NCBI GenBank assembly: GCA_003094535.1
Contig: NATV01000109.1
Location: 1-64,000 of the forward strand
Reading direction: 5' to 3'
Length of the DNA: 64,000 nt
Source: a gamma proteobacterium symbiont of Ctena orbiculata
Lineage (GTDB): Bacteria; Pseudomonadota; Gammaproteobacteria; Chromatiales; Chromatiaceae
A program made the position numbers and the translations under genes. The stretch's first letter is position 1. Each line of letters opens with the position of its first letter. Shown piece by piece: positions 17,924 to 25,655 of the stretch. The notes under the pieces were generated by a model that had not been told where the DNA came from, made no database searches, and was given only the letters and a program-made list of their open reading frames with translations.

Positions 17924-18502
17924 TTAAGGTTTTAACAGTGGTCTCAGTTTTTTGTCGATCGCCTCACGCGCTCTGAAAATGCGCGAACGCACGGTCCCAA
18001 CCGGGCATGACATGGCATTGGCGATCTCCTCGTAGCTCATACCCTCAAGCTCTCGCAATACGATGGCTGTACGCAGATCCTCGGGCAGATCGTCGATCGC
18101 CTTCTGTACAGTCATGCTGATCTCATCGGTCAATACATGATTCTCCGGTGTTCCTGTCTCCTTTAGACGCATCCCGACGTCCATTTGTTCAGCCACCTCG
18201 GCCTCCACATCATCCGAGGGGGGACGGCGTCCTTGGGCCACGAGGTAGTTTTTTGCCGTATTGATGGCGATCCGATACAGCCAGGTGTAAAAAGCGCTGT
18301 CACCACGGAATTTAGGGATGGCCCTGTAGGCCTTGATGAAGGCCTCCTGGGTCACATCCAGCACCTCGTGAGGATCCCGGATATAGCGTGAGATCAGATT
18401 GGTGATCTTCTGCTGGTATTTGAGCACCAACAGGTCAAACGCTTTTTTATCACCCTGTTGAACTCGTGCAACGAGCTCCTGATCGATTAACCGCTCGCCC
18501 AT
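17924..18502 (-). CDS. rpoE: RNA polymerase sigma-E factor (RpoE/AlgU)
   Basis: ECF sigma factor for envelope stress. From ATG 18502 the 192 residues align with E. coli RpoE almost throughout: DQELVARVQQGDKKAFDLLV, sigma-2 region VTQEAFIKAYRAI-FRGDSAFYTWLYRIA, the linker NYLVAQGRRPPS, and sigma-4 DLRTAIVLRELEGMSYEEIA with CPVGTVRSRIFRAREAID. A strong ribosome site (GAGGAGGTAA) precedes 18502; the frame to 18550 adds 16 unsupported residues. First gene of rpoE-mucABCD-grx. Confidence 0.97.
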   Translation of the reverse strand: MGERLIDQELVARVQQGDKKAFDLLVLKYQQKITNLISRYIRDPHEVLDVTQEAFIKAYRAIPKFRGDSAFYTWLYRIAINTAKNYLVAQGRRPPSDDVEAEVAEQMDVGMRLKETGTPENHVLTDEISMTVQKAIDDLPEDLRTAIVLRELEGMSYEEIANAMSCPVGTVRSRIFRAREAIDKKLRPLLKP

Positions 18503-18548
18503 CCGGGCCGTTACCTCCTCGCGACGGGCACATCCTGTGCTCAGTCCC

Positions 18549-18575
18549 ATTGACAGTCTCTGTATTGATTAGTTC
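18549..18575 (-). promoter_or_regulatory. candidate sigma-E autoregulatory promoter of rpoE
   Basis: On the minus strand GAACTA (18575-18570) is followed after 16 bases by TCAAT (18553-18549), close to the sigma-E/AlgU pattern GAACTT-N16/17-TCnnA. The start point would fall about 40 bases upstream of the rpoE ATG. Autoregulation of rpoE is usual in the family; the -10 box here is imperfect. Confidence 0.4.
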
Positions 18576-18683
18576 TCGCAATCCCCCAGCTTCAATTGAT
18601 CTAGTTCAACGAAAGGGCAAATTAAGCTAGGATGCGCTACATCTGGATGCGCATTATCACCGTAACGACCCAACCCCGCAAAT

Positions 18684-20303
18684 ATGACGACAGATCATCA
18701 GCATGACGTTCTTATCATCGGCAGCGGCGCCGCCGGTTTGAGCCTGGCCCTGCACCTGGACAGGCGCCTGAAAATAGCCGTAATCTCCAAGCGAGAGCTA
18801 AAAGAGACCAATACCTATTATGCGCAGGGCGGGATATCCGCGGTCCTGGATGAAGAGGACAGCATTGCATCCCACGTAAAGGACACCCTTGACGCTGGGG
18901 TGGGACTCTGTGATGAAAAAATAGTTCAGCTGGTGGTGGAACATGGTCCGATGAATATCGACTGGCTGCTCAAGGGTGGGGTCAATTTCACCCGGGATGA
19001 CAACTCAGATTCCAGCAGCGGCTATCACCTGACTCGGGAGGGGGGGCACTCCCATCGGCGCGTCATCCATGCCGCCGACGCCACCGGCAAGGAGGTGGAA
19101 ACCACGCTCCAGGCTCAGGTAATGGCGCAATCCAATATCGATCTCTTCGAACACCACATCGCGATTGACCTGATTACCAGCGAACGCAGTCAGGAGAAAC
19201 GGCAAAAGCGCTGTTACGGCGCCTATATCCTCGACCATAAAAACAGCCGAGTCGAAACCTTTGCGGCACGATTCATCGTCCTGGCAACGGGTGGCGCGAG
19301 CAAGGTCTATCAATATACCAGTAATCCCGATGTCGCCACCGGCGATGGGATCGCCATGGCCTGGCGGGCCGGCTGCCGGGTCGCGAATATGGAGTTCATC
19401 CAGTTCCACCCCACCTGCCTCTACCATCCCGAGGCCAAGAGCTTTCTTATTTCGGAGGCGGTGCGGGGCGAAGGGGGTCGGCTGAAGCTCCCGGACGGCA
19501 GCCGATTCATGCATCGCTTCGATAAGCGCGAGGAGTTGGCACCCCGTGATATCGTCGCCCGCGCCATCGATCATGAGATGAAGCGCATCGGTGCCGACTG
19601 CCTCTACCTGGACATCAGTCATAAACCCGCCGATTTCGTACAGGAGCACTTTCCCACCATCTACCGGCGCTGCCTCGACTTCGGCATCGATATGACGAAG
19701 CAGCCGATACCGGTTGTACCCGCCGCCCACTACACCTGTGGCGGGGTGATGGCCGACGAGAAGGCACGTACCGACATAGCCGGACTCTACGTCATCGGTG
19801 AAAGCGCCTACACCGGTCTCCACGGCGCAAACCGCATGGCCAGCAATTCACTCCTGGAGTGTTTGGTGTTCGCCAATCTCGCGGCCCAGGATATCCATGC
19901 CCTGGACGCAGAGACCTCTGAACCACCCGCGCTGCCCCCCTGGGACGAGAGCCGGGTCACCGAACCCGATGAAGAGGTGGTTGTCTCCCATAACTGGGAT
20001 GAGCTGCGTCACTTCATGTGGGACTATGTCGGCATCGTACGCAGCAATAAACGCTTGATGAGGGCCTGTCGGCGAATTGATCTGCTGCGCCGGGAGATCG
20101 TCGAGTATTACAGTAACTTCCGGGTCAGTATCGACCTGCTCGAACTGCGTAACCTGGTCGATGTCGCCGATATGATCATCCGCTCGGCCCAATCCCGCCG
20201 CGAGAGCCGCGGACTCCACTTCATCATCGACTATCCCTACCTGGATGACCGGGTGCAACAGAGACCCACGGTCCTGATACCCGATAACTATTCACCCTAC
20301 TAA
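18684..20303 (+). CDS. nadB: L-aspartate oxidase NadB
   Basis: FAD enzyme oxidising L-aspartate to iminoaspartate, the first step of de novo NAD synthesis. The 539 residues carry the FAD-binding [11 protein letters not shown], the [14 protein letters not shown] flavin loop, [15 protein letters not shown], the succinate-dehydrogenase-like substrate region [10 protein letters not shown], the H-Y-T-C-GG box (AAHYTCGGV) and the second FAD contact [15 protein letters not shown]. Normal full length. It is divergent from rpoE across 181 bases; nadA and nadC are not in the window. No strong ribosome site is seen. Confidence 0.97.
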   Translation: MTTDHQHDVLIIGSGAAGLSLALHLDRRLKIAVISKRELKETNTYYAQGGISAVLDEEDSIASHVKDTLDAGVGLCDEKIVQLVVEHGPMNIDWLLKGGVNFTRDDNSDSSSGYHLTREGGHSHRRVIHAADATGKEVETTLQAQVMAQSNIDLFEHHIAIDLITSERSQEKRQKRCYGAYILDHKNSRVETFAARFIVLATGGASKVYQYTSNPDVATGDGIAMAWRAGCRVANMEFIQFHPTCLYHPEAKSFLISEAVRGEGGRLKLPDGSRFMHRFDKREELAPRDIVARAIDHEMKRIGADCLYLDISHKPADFVQEHFPTIYRRCLDFGIDMTKQPIPVVPAAHYTCGGVMADEKARTDIAGLYVIGESAYTGLHGANRMASNSLLECLVFANLAAQDIHALDAETSEPPALPPWDESRVTEPDEEVVVSHNWDELRHFMWDYVGIVRSNKRLMRACRRIDLLRREIVEYYSNFRVSIDLLELRNLVDVADMIIRSAQSRRESRGLHFIIDYPYLDDRVQQRPTVLIPDNYSPY

Positions 20304-20369
20304 ATGGGGATGGATTGATAGCCCATGAATCCCACCGCTCGTCATGAGTGGAATGGCTCCGATTCGCGA

Positions 20370-21050
20370 TCATTGGCGGTGATTTGCGTCCCTTTGCGGC
20401 TCGAATAGATCGTCTAATTCGAAAATTCGAAAGGGGTTATGATTGCCGATCTCCGATACCCTGGGCAACCGGGGCTGGGTAATCCGCTTGCGGCGCCAGA
20501 ATCCGGGGAGTTGCATCGCCTGATTCAGGGCCTGTACCCGGGTATCGCCTTGATAGCGCTCGGCCAGCCGTTGTTGACAGGATGCGAACTGCTGCAGCGG
20601 GAGACCCTCAACCAGCCAATAGAAATGGTTGTGCCCCGCTGAGGTTTCCACCCGGATATGAGGCTTGAGGGGGAAGCGGCCGGGGTCGGTTCCTCTGTCA
20701 TCGTCCAGAAACAGGGCCCTGACCCGACGGATATCCGCACTGCGCCTCCCCCTACCGTTGCCATGATTGATGGTGACGGCGATCACCGCGCCCTGGCGGT
20801 TGAGGGCAACGAGACGGTGCCAGCAGGCATCGAGGGTGCCATGGACCTCCCGCTGCAGGGGGTCTCCAGTACGTACACGCGTATACCCTGTGTCGGAAAA
20901 GGTGCGGAACGAGAAGTAGCTGGCCCGGGGATCCAAGCGCATGAGAAAGCGCTCCGACTCATCCCTGTCCGCTTGCAGTTCACGCCCCTGGAGATCGATC
21001 CAGCAAGCGATATGGCTGGTGTTGGGATCTCGAGTGAAGAGACGTTTCAC
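20370..21050 (-). CDS. stand-alone RepB-type (AEP superfamily) DNA primase domain protein
   Basis: The 226-residue protein shows the three motifs expected of an archaeo-eukaryotic-type primase of the plasmid RepB class: an acidic motif at the end of a strand (RALFLDDD, about residues 111-118), a sxGxxHFYW motif (TSAGHNHFYWLV), and a later Q-MQLPGFWRRK motif found in RepB-type primases. No helicase, zinc or mobility domain is attached. GTG 21050 overlaps the amrB stop (GTGA), tying it to the hypF-amrS-amrB run. The last codons fall in a dispersed repeat (20376-20401). Identification is by motif only; true role, perhaps primase-polymerase in repair, is unknown. Confidence 0.7.
   Translation of the reverse strand: MKRLFTRDPNTSHIACWIDLQGRELQADRDESERFLMRLDPRASYFSFRTFSDTGYTRVRTGDPLQREVHGTLDACWHRLVALNRQGAVIAVTINHGNGRGRRSADIRRVRALFLDDDRGTDPGRFPLKPHIRVETSAGHNHFYWLVEGLPLQQFASCQQRLAERYQGDTRVQALNQAMQLPGFWRRKRITQPRLPRVSEIGNHNPFRIFELDDLFEPQRDANHRQ
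20376..20401 (+). repeat. dispersed 26-base repeat, copy 2 (in primase 3' end)
   Basis: GCGGTGATTTGCGTCCCTTT then GCGGCT. It matches the minus strand of 8297-8323 at all but three positions. Here the repeat supplies the final codons of the primase gene (protein end RDANHRQ), so insertion probably trimmed or extended its C terminus. Confidence 0.6.
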
Positions 21051-21847
21051 GCCGCCTCGGAGCCGGTGAAGGCATAGGCGCCGTAGCCGACCACCTGCTC
21101 CTTGCTGCCCGCGGTGTCGCCGGAGTTGCGCAGATCGATCAATTCACCCTGCAATCCAAGGCGTTTCGCCTCCAGCAACAGGCCCTGCACCGGTATTCGA
21201 CCACAGGCATCCTCATAGCCGAGACGCTCAGGATGGAGGGTAAGGATGGCATCACTGGTCGCCCTGTCCATGCGCTGCGCAGTCGCATAGTCATGATAGT
21301 GGCTGAGATCGGAACTGATCACGATCAGGGTCTCCTGCCCGCCCCAAAGCCGGTTCAGCACCTCCGCCACTTGCTCGCCTGAGGCATCACCCACCACCAG
21401 GGGGACAAGATTGAAGTCTTGCAGCACGCTCTGCAGAAAAGGCAACTGTACTTCCAGGGAGTGTTCCTGGGCATGCGCCGCCTCGAGACGAACGACCTGA
21501 GGCAAGGCCTCCAAGGCCTCGAGCGCCTGCCGGTCGATGGGGATATCACCCAGGGGCGTTCGGAAGTAGTCCGCTTCACTGCTGGCCAATCCGTAGAAGG
21601 GAACCCGGTGCGAGGGTCCCAGAAGCACCACACGGCTGATGCGACCGGCCGCGGCAGCCAGTCTTGCGTAGGCACTGGCGGCAATCGGACCAGAATAGAT
21701 ATAGCCCGCATGGGGCACGATCACTGCCTTCGGCGGATTCCCGGACTCTGCAACCGAGTCGAGATACCCGCTCACCATCGATTGCAAGCTATCCTCATCC
21801 CCGGGATAGAAAAGATCGGATACCGCGGGTTTTCTGATCGTCGTCAT
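21047..21847 (-). CDS. amrB: AmmeMemoRadiSam system protein B (MEMO1 family)
   Basis: MEMO1-fold protein related to class III dioxygenases. The 266 residues show the conserved metal/active-site boxes AVIVPHAGYIYSG, LLGPSHRVP, EAAHAQEHSLEVQLPFL and VISSDLSHYHDY plus the C-terminal VGYGAYAF. In prokaryotes it co-occurs with an AMMECR1 protein (A) and a radical-SAM enzyme (rS); their shared reaction is not established. ATG 21847 is chosen over GTG 21856 because GAGGT lies 8 bases before it. AmrS lies immediately upstream; the primase gene overlaps its end. Confidence 0.92.
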   Translation of the reverse strand: MTTIRKPAVSDLFYPGDEDSLQSMVSGYLDSVAESGNPPKAVIVPHAGYIYSGPIAASAYARLAAAAGRISRVVLLGPSHRVPFYGLASSEADYFRTPLGDIPIDRQALEALEALPQVVRLEAAHAQEHSLEVQLPFLQSVLQDFNLVPLVVGDASGEQVAEVLNRLWGGQETLIVISSDLSHYHDYATAQRMDRATSDAILTLHPERLGYEDACGRIPVQGLLLEAKRLGLQGELIDLRNSGDTAGSKEQVVGYGAYAFTGSEAA

Positions 21848-21910
21848 AACAACCACCTCGATACTTTATGAGTTTTTAATAAGCTTCCTCAAAAACTGAT
21901 GATTGGCTCC

Positions 21911-22984
21911 TCAATAATTCATCCTGACTGCTTGCCTTCGACTCCCCCAGGTGCCGGGTTTTGGCTCGAAGAGACCGGCCAATCGGGTGCCGCACTCTTG
22001 GCAGCAGCCCTGATCGTCGAGATGCCATTCACCCAGTTCATACCAATCCCTCTCGATCAGCAGATTGCCGCAATGGTGACACCAGGTACTCGATTCACGA
22101 CTGTCATGCACATTCCCCACATAGGCGTAGCGTACGCCGTTGTCGATCGCGATCTTACGTGCCCGACTGAGGGTGGCGTGGGGGGTGGGTGGGTGGTCGC
22201 GCATCTTCCAGTCGGGGTGAAAGGCGGTGAAATGGAGCGGTACCTCCGTGCCCAGGTTTTCCACAACCCACTGGCTGAGTGTGTTGAGTTCCTGATCCGA
22301 ATCATTTTCCCCGGGAATTAACAGCGTCGTTATCTCCACCCAGACCCCGGTCTCCTGTTTCAGGTATATCAGGGTATCGAGGACCGGTTGCAGATGGGCC
22401 CCAGTCAGCTTGTGATAGAACGCCTCGTTGAAGGATTTCAAATCCACGTTCGCTGCATCCATATGGCGATAGAACTCCTCTCTCGGCGCTGCGCAAACAT
22501 AGCCCGCCGTTACCGCGACCGACTTGATATCGTATTCAGCGCAGGCCTTGGCCACATCGATCGCATATTCATGAAAGATCACCGGATCGTTATAGGTATA
22601 GGCGACGCTCCTGCAACCCAGCTGCCTGGCTGTCTGCGCTATCGCTTCGGGTGATGCCTCATCGGCCAGGGTGTCCATCTCCCGGGATTTGCTGATATCC
22701 CAGTTCTGGCAGAACTTGCAGGCAAGATTGCAACCGGCGGTGCCGAAGGAGAAGATCGGCGTGCCGGGCAAAAAGTGATTGAGCGGCTTCTTTTCAATGG
22801 GATCGATGCAGAATCCACTCGATCTGCCATAGGTGTTCAACACGATGGCGCCCTGACGGTTTTCCCTGACGTAACAGAAGCCCTGCTTCCCCTCCTTGAC
22901 CCGGCAATAGCGCGGGCATAGATCGCACTGGATCCGCGCCGCATCGATTTTATGCCAATATTTGGTGGGAAAATGGGTCTTCAT
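21911..22984 (-). CDS. amrS: AmmeMemoRadiSam system radical SAM enzyme
   Basis: Radical SAM protein of 357 residues. An N-terminal cysteine-rich segment (CDLCPRYCRVKEGKQGFC) precedes the radical SAM cluster motif GCNLACKFCQNW (CxxxCxxC), then SEAIAYTYNDP-type and NVDLKSFNEAFYHKL segments shared with pyruvate-formate-lyase-activase-like members. A C-terminal zinc-ribbon-like part has CHHCGN and CQECG. This is the rS component that accompanies amrA and amrB. Co-directional with hypF upstream (35-base gap) and amrB downstream (63-base gap). Confidence 0.93.
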   Translation of the reverse strand: MKTHFPTKYWHKIDAARIQCDLCPRYCRVKEGKQGFCYVRENRQGAIVLNTYGRSSGFCIDPIEKKPLNHFLPGTPIFSFGTAGCNLACKFCQNWDISKSREMDTLADEASPEAIAQTARQLGCRSVAYTYNDPVIFHEYAIDVAKACAEYDIKSVAVTAGYVCAAPREEFYRHMDAANVDLKSFNEAFYHKLTGAHLQPVLDTLIYLKQETGVWVEITTLLIPGENDSDQELNTLSQWVVENLGTEVPLHFTAFHPDWKMRDHPPTPHATLSRARKIAIDNGVRYAYVGNVHDSRESSTWCHHCGNLLIERDWYELGEWHLDDQGCCQECGTRLAGLFEPKPGTWGSRRQAVRMNY

Positions 22985-23019
22985 TGCGAGCTCAAGAAAA
23001 AGATCTCCTATAAATAAAT

Positions 23020-25368
23020 TTAGTCCGACATCAGGCTTCTTGCAGCACCGATCGCAGCCTGGCCAAGCGCCAAACCGCCATCGTTGGCGGGGACATGGCG
23101 CTGTGACAGCACCTGGAACCCGGTCTCTCGCAACCGAATCGCAACAAGTTCGAAAAGCGTTTTATTTTGAAAAACACCCCCTGAGAGGGCGACTCTATCC
23201 AGCCCGTGCCGATGCGCGATTTCGGCTGCGGTCTCGCAAAGCCCGTCCGCCAGGCCCAGATGGAAACGCCAGGCGATCTCTCCCCTGTCGCGACCCTTGC
23301 GCAGATCCTGCAGCAGGCTTGGCCAGAAGGTTGCGCAATCGAGCAGGCAACACTCCCCATCTATCTTTCTCTGCAGATCATAGGGAGCCGAGCCGCTGTT
23401 GCGATGGACCGATGCCAAGCCTTCGAGCTCGATAGCCGCCTGGCCCTCATAGCTGATCGACTCCCGGCAGATTCCCAAGAGTGCCGCCACGGCGTCGAAG
23501 AGGCGTCCGCAGGAGCTGCTGAGGGGCGAATTGACGCCACCTTCGATCATCCTCGCGAGCACCTGCACCTGTTGGCCTCGAAGCCACTCGATCGGCTCCA
23601 GATCCCCCCACTGGGCCACCACCTGCGTCCAGCCCAGGTAGTGATTCAATTGACTGAAGCTGTTTCGCCAGGGCTGCAGGATCGCCTGGGTGCCTCCGGG
23701 GAGGGGTATGGGAGTCAGCCAAGCGACACGCTGATAGTCGATGTAGTCGGCAACCAGAAACTCGCCTCCCCAGATCGTGCCGTCAGCGCCGTAACCCGAA
23801 CCGTCAAGGGCGATCCCGAGCACCTTGCCGCCCCGTAACGGCCAATCGTTTTCCGCCAGCACACTGGCTATGTGGGCGTGGTGATGCTGCACCAGAATCA
23901 GCGGTACTCCCAGCTCCTTGCTTAGATTCCCGGCGTGTTGGGTGGAGCGATAGTTGGGATGCAGGTCTGCGACCAGCCTTTGCGGTCGATGGTCAAACAG
24001 TTTCCCATAGAGTTCCAGGTTCTTTAGATAGTCCCGATAGGAGATCAGATTCTCCAGATCGCCCACATGCTGGGAGAGCATCGCCTCCCCCTCACGGGTG
24101 AGACAGAAGGTATTCTTCAGTTCACCTCCCAGTGCCAACAGCGGCGGGGCTTGATCGAATCCCTGCGGGAGCCTGATCGATTTTGGCGCATAGCCCCGTG
24201 CACGCCGCAGCATTCGCGGCATGCCGTCCATGATGCGCACCACCGAGTCGTCCACCCGGTTGATGATCTCCCTGTCGTGAAGCAGAAAGAGATCGGCCAA
24301 TGGCTGAAGACGCGCCGCAGCCTCTCGGTTGTCGATGCATTGGGGTTCCTCGACTCGGTTGCCGCTTGTCATCACCAGGGGCCTCTCCCAGCCGGCCAGC
24401 AGCAGGTGGTGAAGTGGCGAATAGGGCAGCATGAAGCCAAGCGCGGTCTGCTGCGGCGCTATATTTTCAGGCAGCGTGCAATCTGGATTGCGGGGAAGGA
24501 GGACGATCGGTGCGGCCGTGGCTTTCAGCAGCCGCTCCCCAGCATCACCGAGCTGACAGTAGTTTCTAATGAGGGTGCAGTCCCTCGCCATCAAGGCAAA
24601 GGGCTTGTGGTAACGCCCCTTGCGCTCACGCAGTCGGGCAACCGCTTCTTCGTTGCCGGCATCACACGCAAGGTGAAATCCACCGATCCCCTTGACCGCT
24701 AGAATCGCACCTTCGGCCAGGCGCCGTTGCGCCACCGCTATCGCATCCTCCCCCTCCAGGTCGGCGCCGACCGCCCTGCCCGACCCGTCGCTGAGCCAGA
24801 CTCTCGGCCCGCACACCGGACAGGCGTTGGGTTGGGCATGAAAGCGCCTGTCCGCCGGATCGCCATACTCCGCCTCGCAGGCATCGCACATGGGAAAATG
24901 GCGCATGCTGGTATTGGTCCGGTCGTAGGGTATGCCCTCGACGATGGTCAGACGCGGTCCGCAATGGGTACAGTTGGTGAAGGGATAGCGATAGCGTCGG
25001 TTTGCGGGATCGACTATCTCCTCTCTACAGGCATCGCAGGTGGCCGCATCGGGGACGACACCGGTCTGCACCTTGCCCGAGCGGCTCTCCGTGATGATGA
25101 ACTCATCCTGCTCAGGGAGCCGCTCCATAGGCTGACGTTTCAGGGAATCGATTCTTGCCAGTGGCGGCGGCTGTGCCAGCAGCTGCTCGCAGAAGCGATC
25201 GATCCGGAGCTGTTCCCCGCAGACATGGATCTCCACCCCCTGGCTGTCGTTCCACACCGCGCCACGAAGCCCATTCTCCCTTGCCAGGCGCCAGACAGTG
25301 GGTCGGAAACCCACCCCCTGTACCAGACCCTGAACCCGGATCTGTTCGGCGACCTCCAAACCAGACAT
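23020..25368 (-). CDS. hypF: carbamoyltransferase HypF
   Basis: Hydrogenase maturation protein that makes the thiocarbamate on HypE used for the CN ligands of the [NiFe] centre. The 782 residues hold, in order, an acylphosphatase domain (VQGVGFRPTVWRLA, residues 10-95), two zinc-finger-like CxxC-C-HCG units (about 110-180), a YrdC-like domain (to about 370) and a Kae1-like domain with the metal-binding HHHAHIASVLAE. No hypABCDE or hydrogenase genes are in the window; here hypF heads the amrS-amrB-primase run. Full length, no missing key residue seen. Confidence 0.96.
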   Translation of the reverse strand: MSGLEVAEQIRVQGLVQGVGFRPTVWRLARENGLRGAVWNDSQGVEIHVCGEQLRIDRFCEQLLAQPPPLARIDSLKRQPMERLPEQDEFIITESRSGKVQTGVVPDAATCDACREEIVDPANRRYRYPFTNCTHCGPRLTIVEGIPYDRTNTSMRHFPMCDACEAEYGDPADRRFHAQPNACPVCGPRVWLSDGSGRAVGADLEGEDAIAVAQRRLAEGAILAVKGIGGFHLACDAGNEEAVARLRERKGRYHKPFALMARDCTLIRNYCQLGDAGERLLKATAAPIVLLPRNPDCTLPENIAPQQTALGFMLPYSPLHHLLLAGWERPLVMTSGNRVEEPQCIDNREAAARLQPLADLFLLHDREIINRVDDSVVRIMDGMPRMLRRARGYAPKSIRLPQGFDQAPPLLALGGELKNTFCLTREGEAMLSQHVGDLENLISYRDYLKNLELYGKLFDHRPQRLVADLHPNYRSTQHAGNLSKELGVPLILVQHHHAHIASVLAENDWPLRGGKVLGIALDGSGYGADGTIWGGEFLVADYIDYQRVAWLTPIPLPGGTQAILQPWRNSFSQLNHYLGWTQVVAQWGDLEPIEWLRGQQVQVLARMIEGGVNSPLSSSCGRLFDAVAALLGICRESISYEGQAAIELEGLASVHRNSGSAPYDLQRKIDGECCLLDCATFWPSLLQDLRKGRDRGEIAWRFHLGLADGLCETAAEIAHRHGLDRVALSGGVFQNKTLFELVAIRLRETGFQVLSQRHVPANDGGLALGQAAIGAARSLMSD

Positions 25369-25411
25369 AAAAATTACACCCTTACACTGTTAGTATTGGG
25401 AGAGTTGCATG

Positions 25412-25428
25412 CTGTTACCCGGTAACAG
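25412..25428. promoter_or_regulatory. 17-base perfect dyad between hypF and tmcA
   Basis: CTGTTACC-C-GGTAACAG is a perfect 8-1-8 inverted repeat 44 bases upstream of the hypF start, in the divergent hypF/tmcA region. There is no T run, so a protein-binding operator is more likely than a terminator. Confidence 0.4.
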
Positions 25429-25529
25429 TCGAACCGGATATGAGTTTATCGATCTACAGCACCCTTTTAACCGGATAAATGTTCGAGGTTATCTCTTCTC
25501 TCTACTTTGAAAGCGGAGGAAAGTAAAGC

Positions 25530-25600
25530 TCATATCTAATGTATTACATTATATATATATCATAAGATACTATCATTAATAATAATTTAATATTTACAGA
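25530..25600. other. strikingly AT-rich tract before tmcA
   Basis: About 70 bases made almost only of A and T, with an AATGTA-T-TACATT dyad (25538-25550) and an ATATATATAT run. The surroundings are GC-rich. The tmcA reading frame, and probably its missing start codon, emerge from the right edge of this tract. Confidence 0.6.
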
Positions 25601-25655
25601 CCTGCTTGACAGGCTCCAGAACGAGCTAACTCGGCGCCGTCACAGATCCCTCCTG

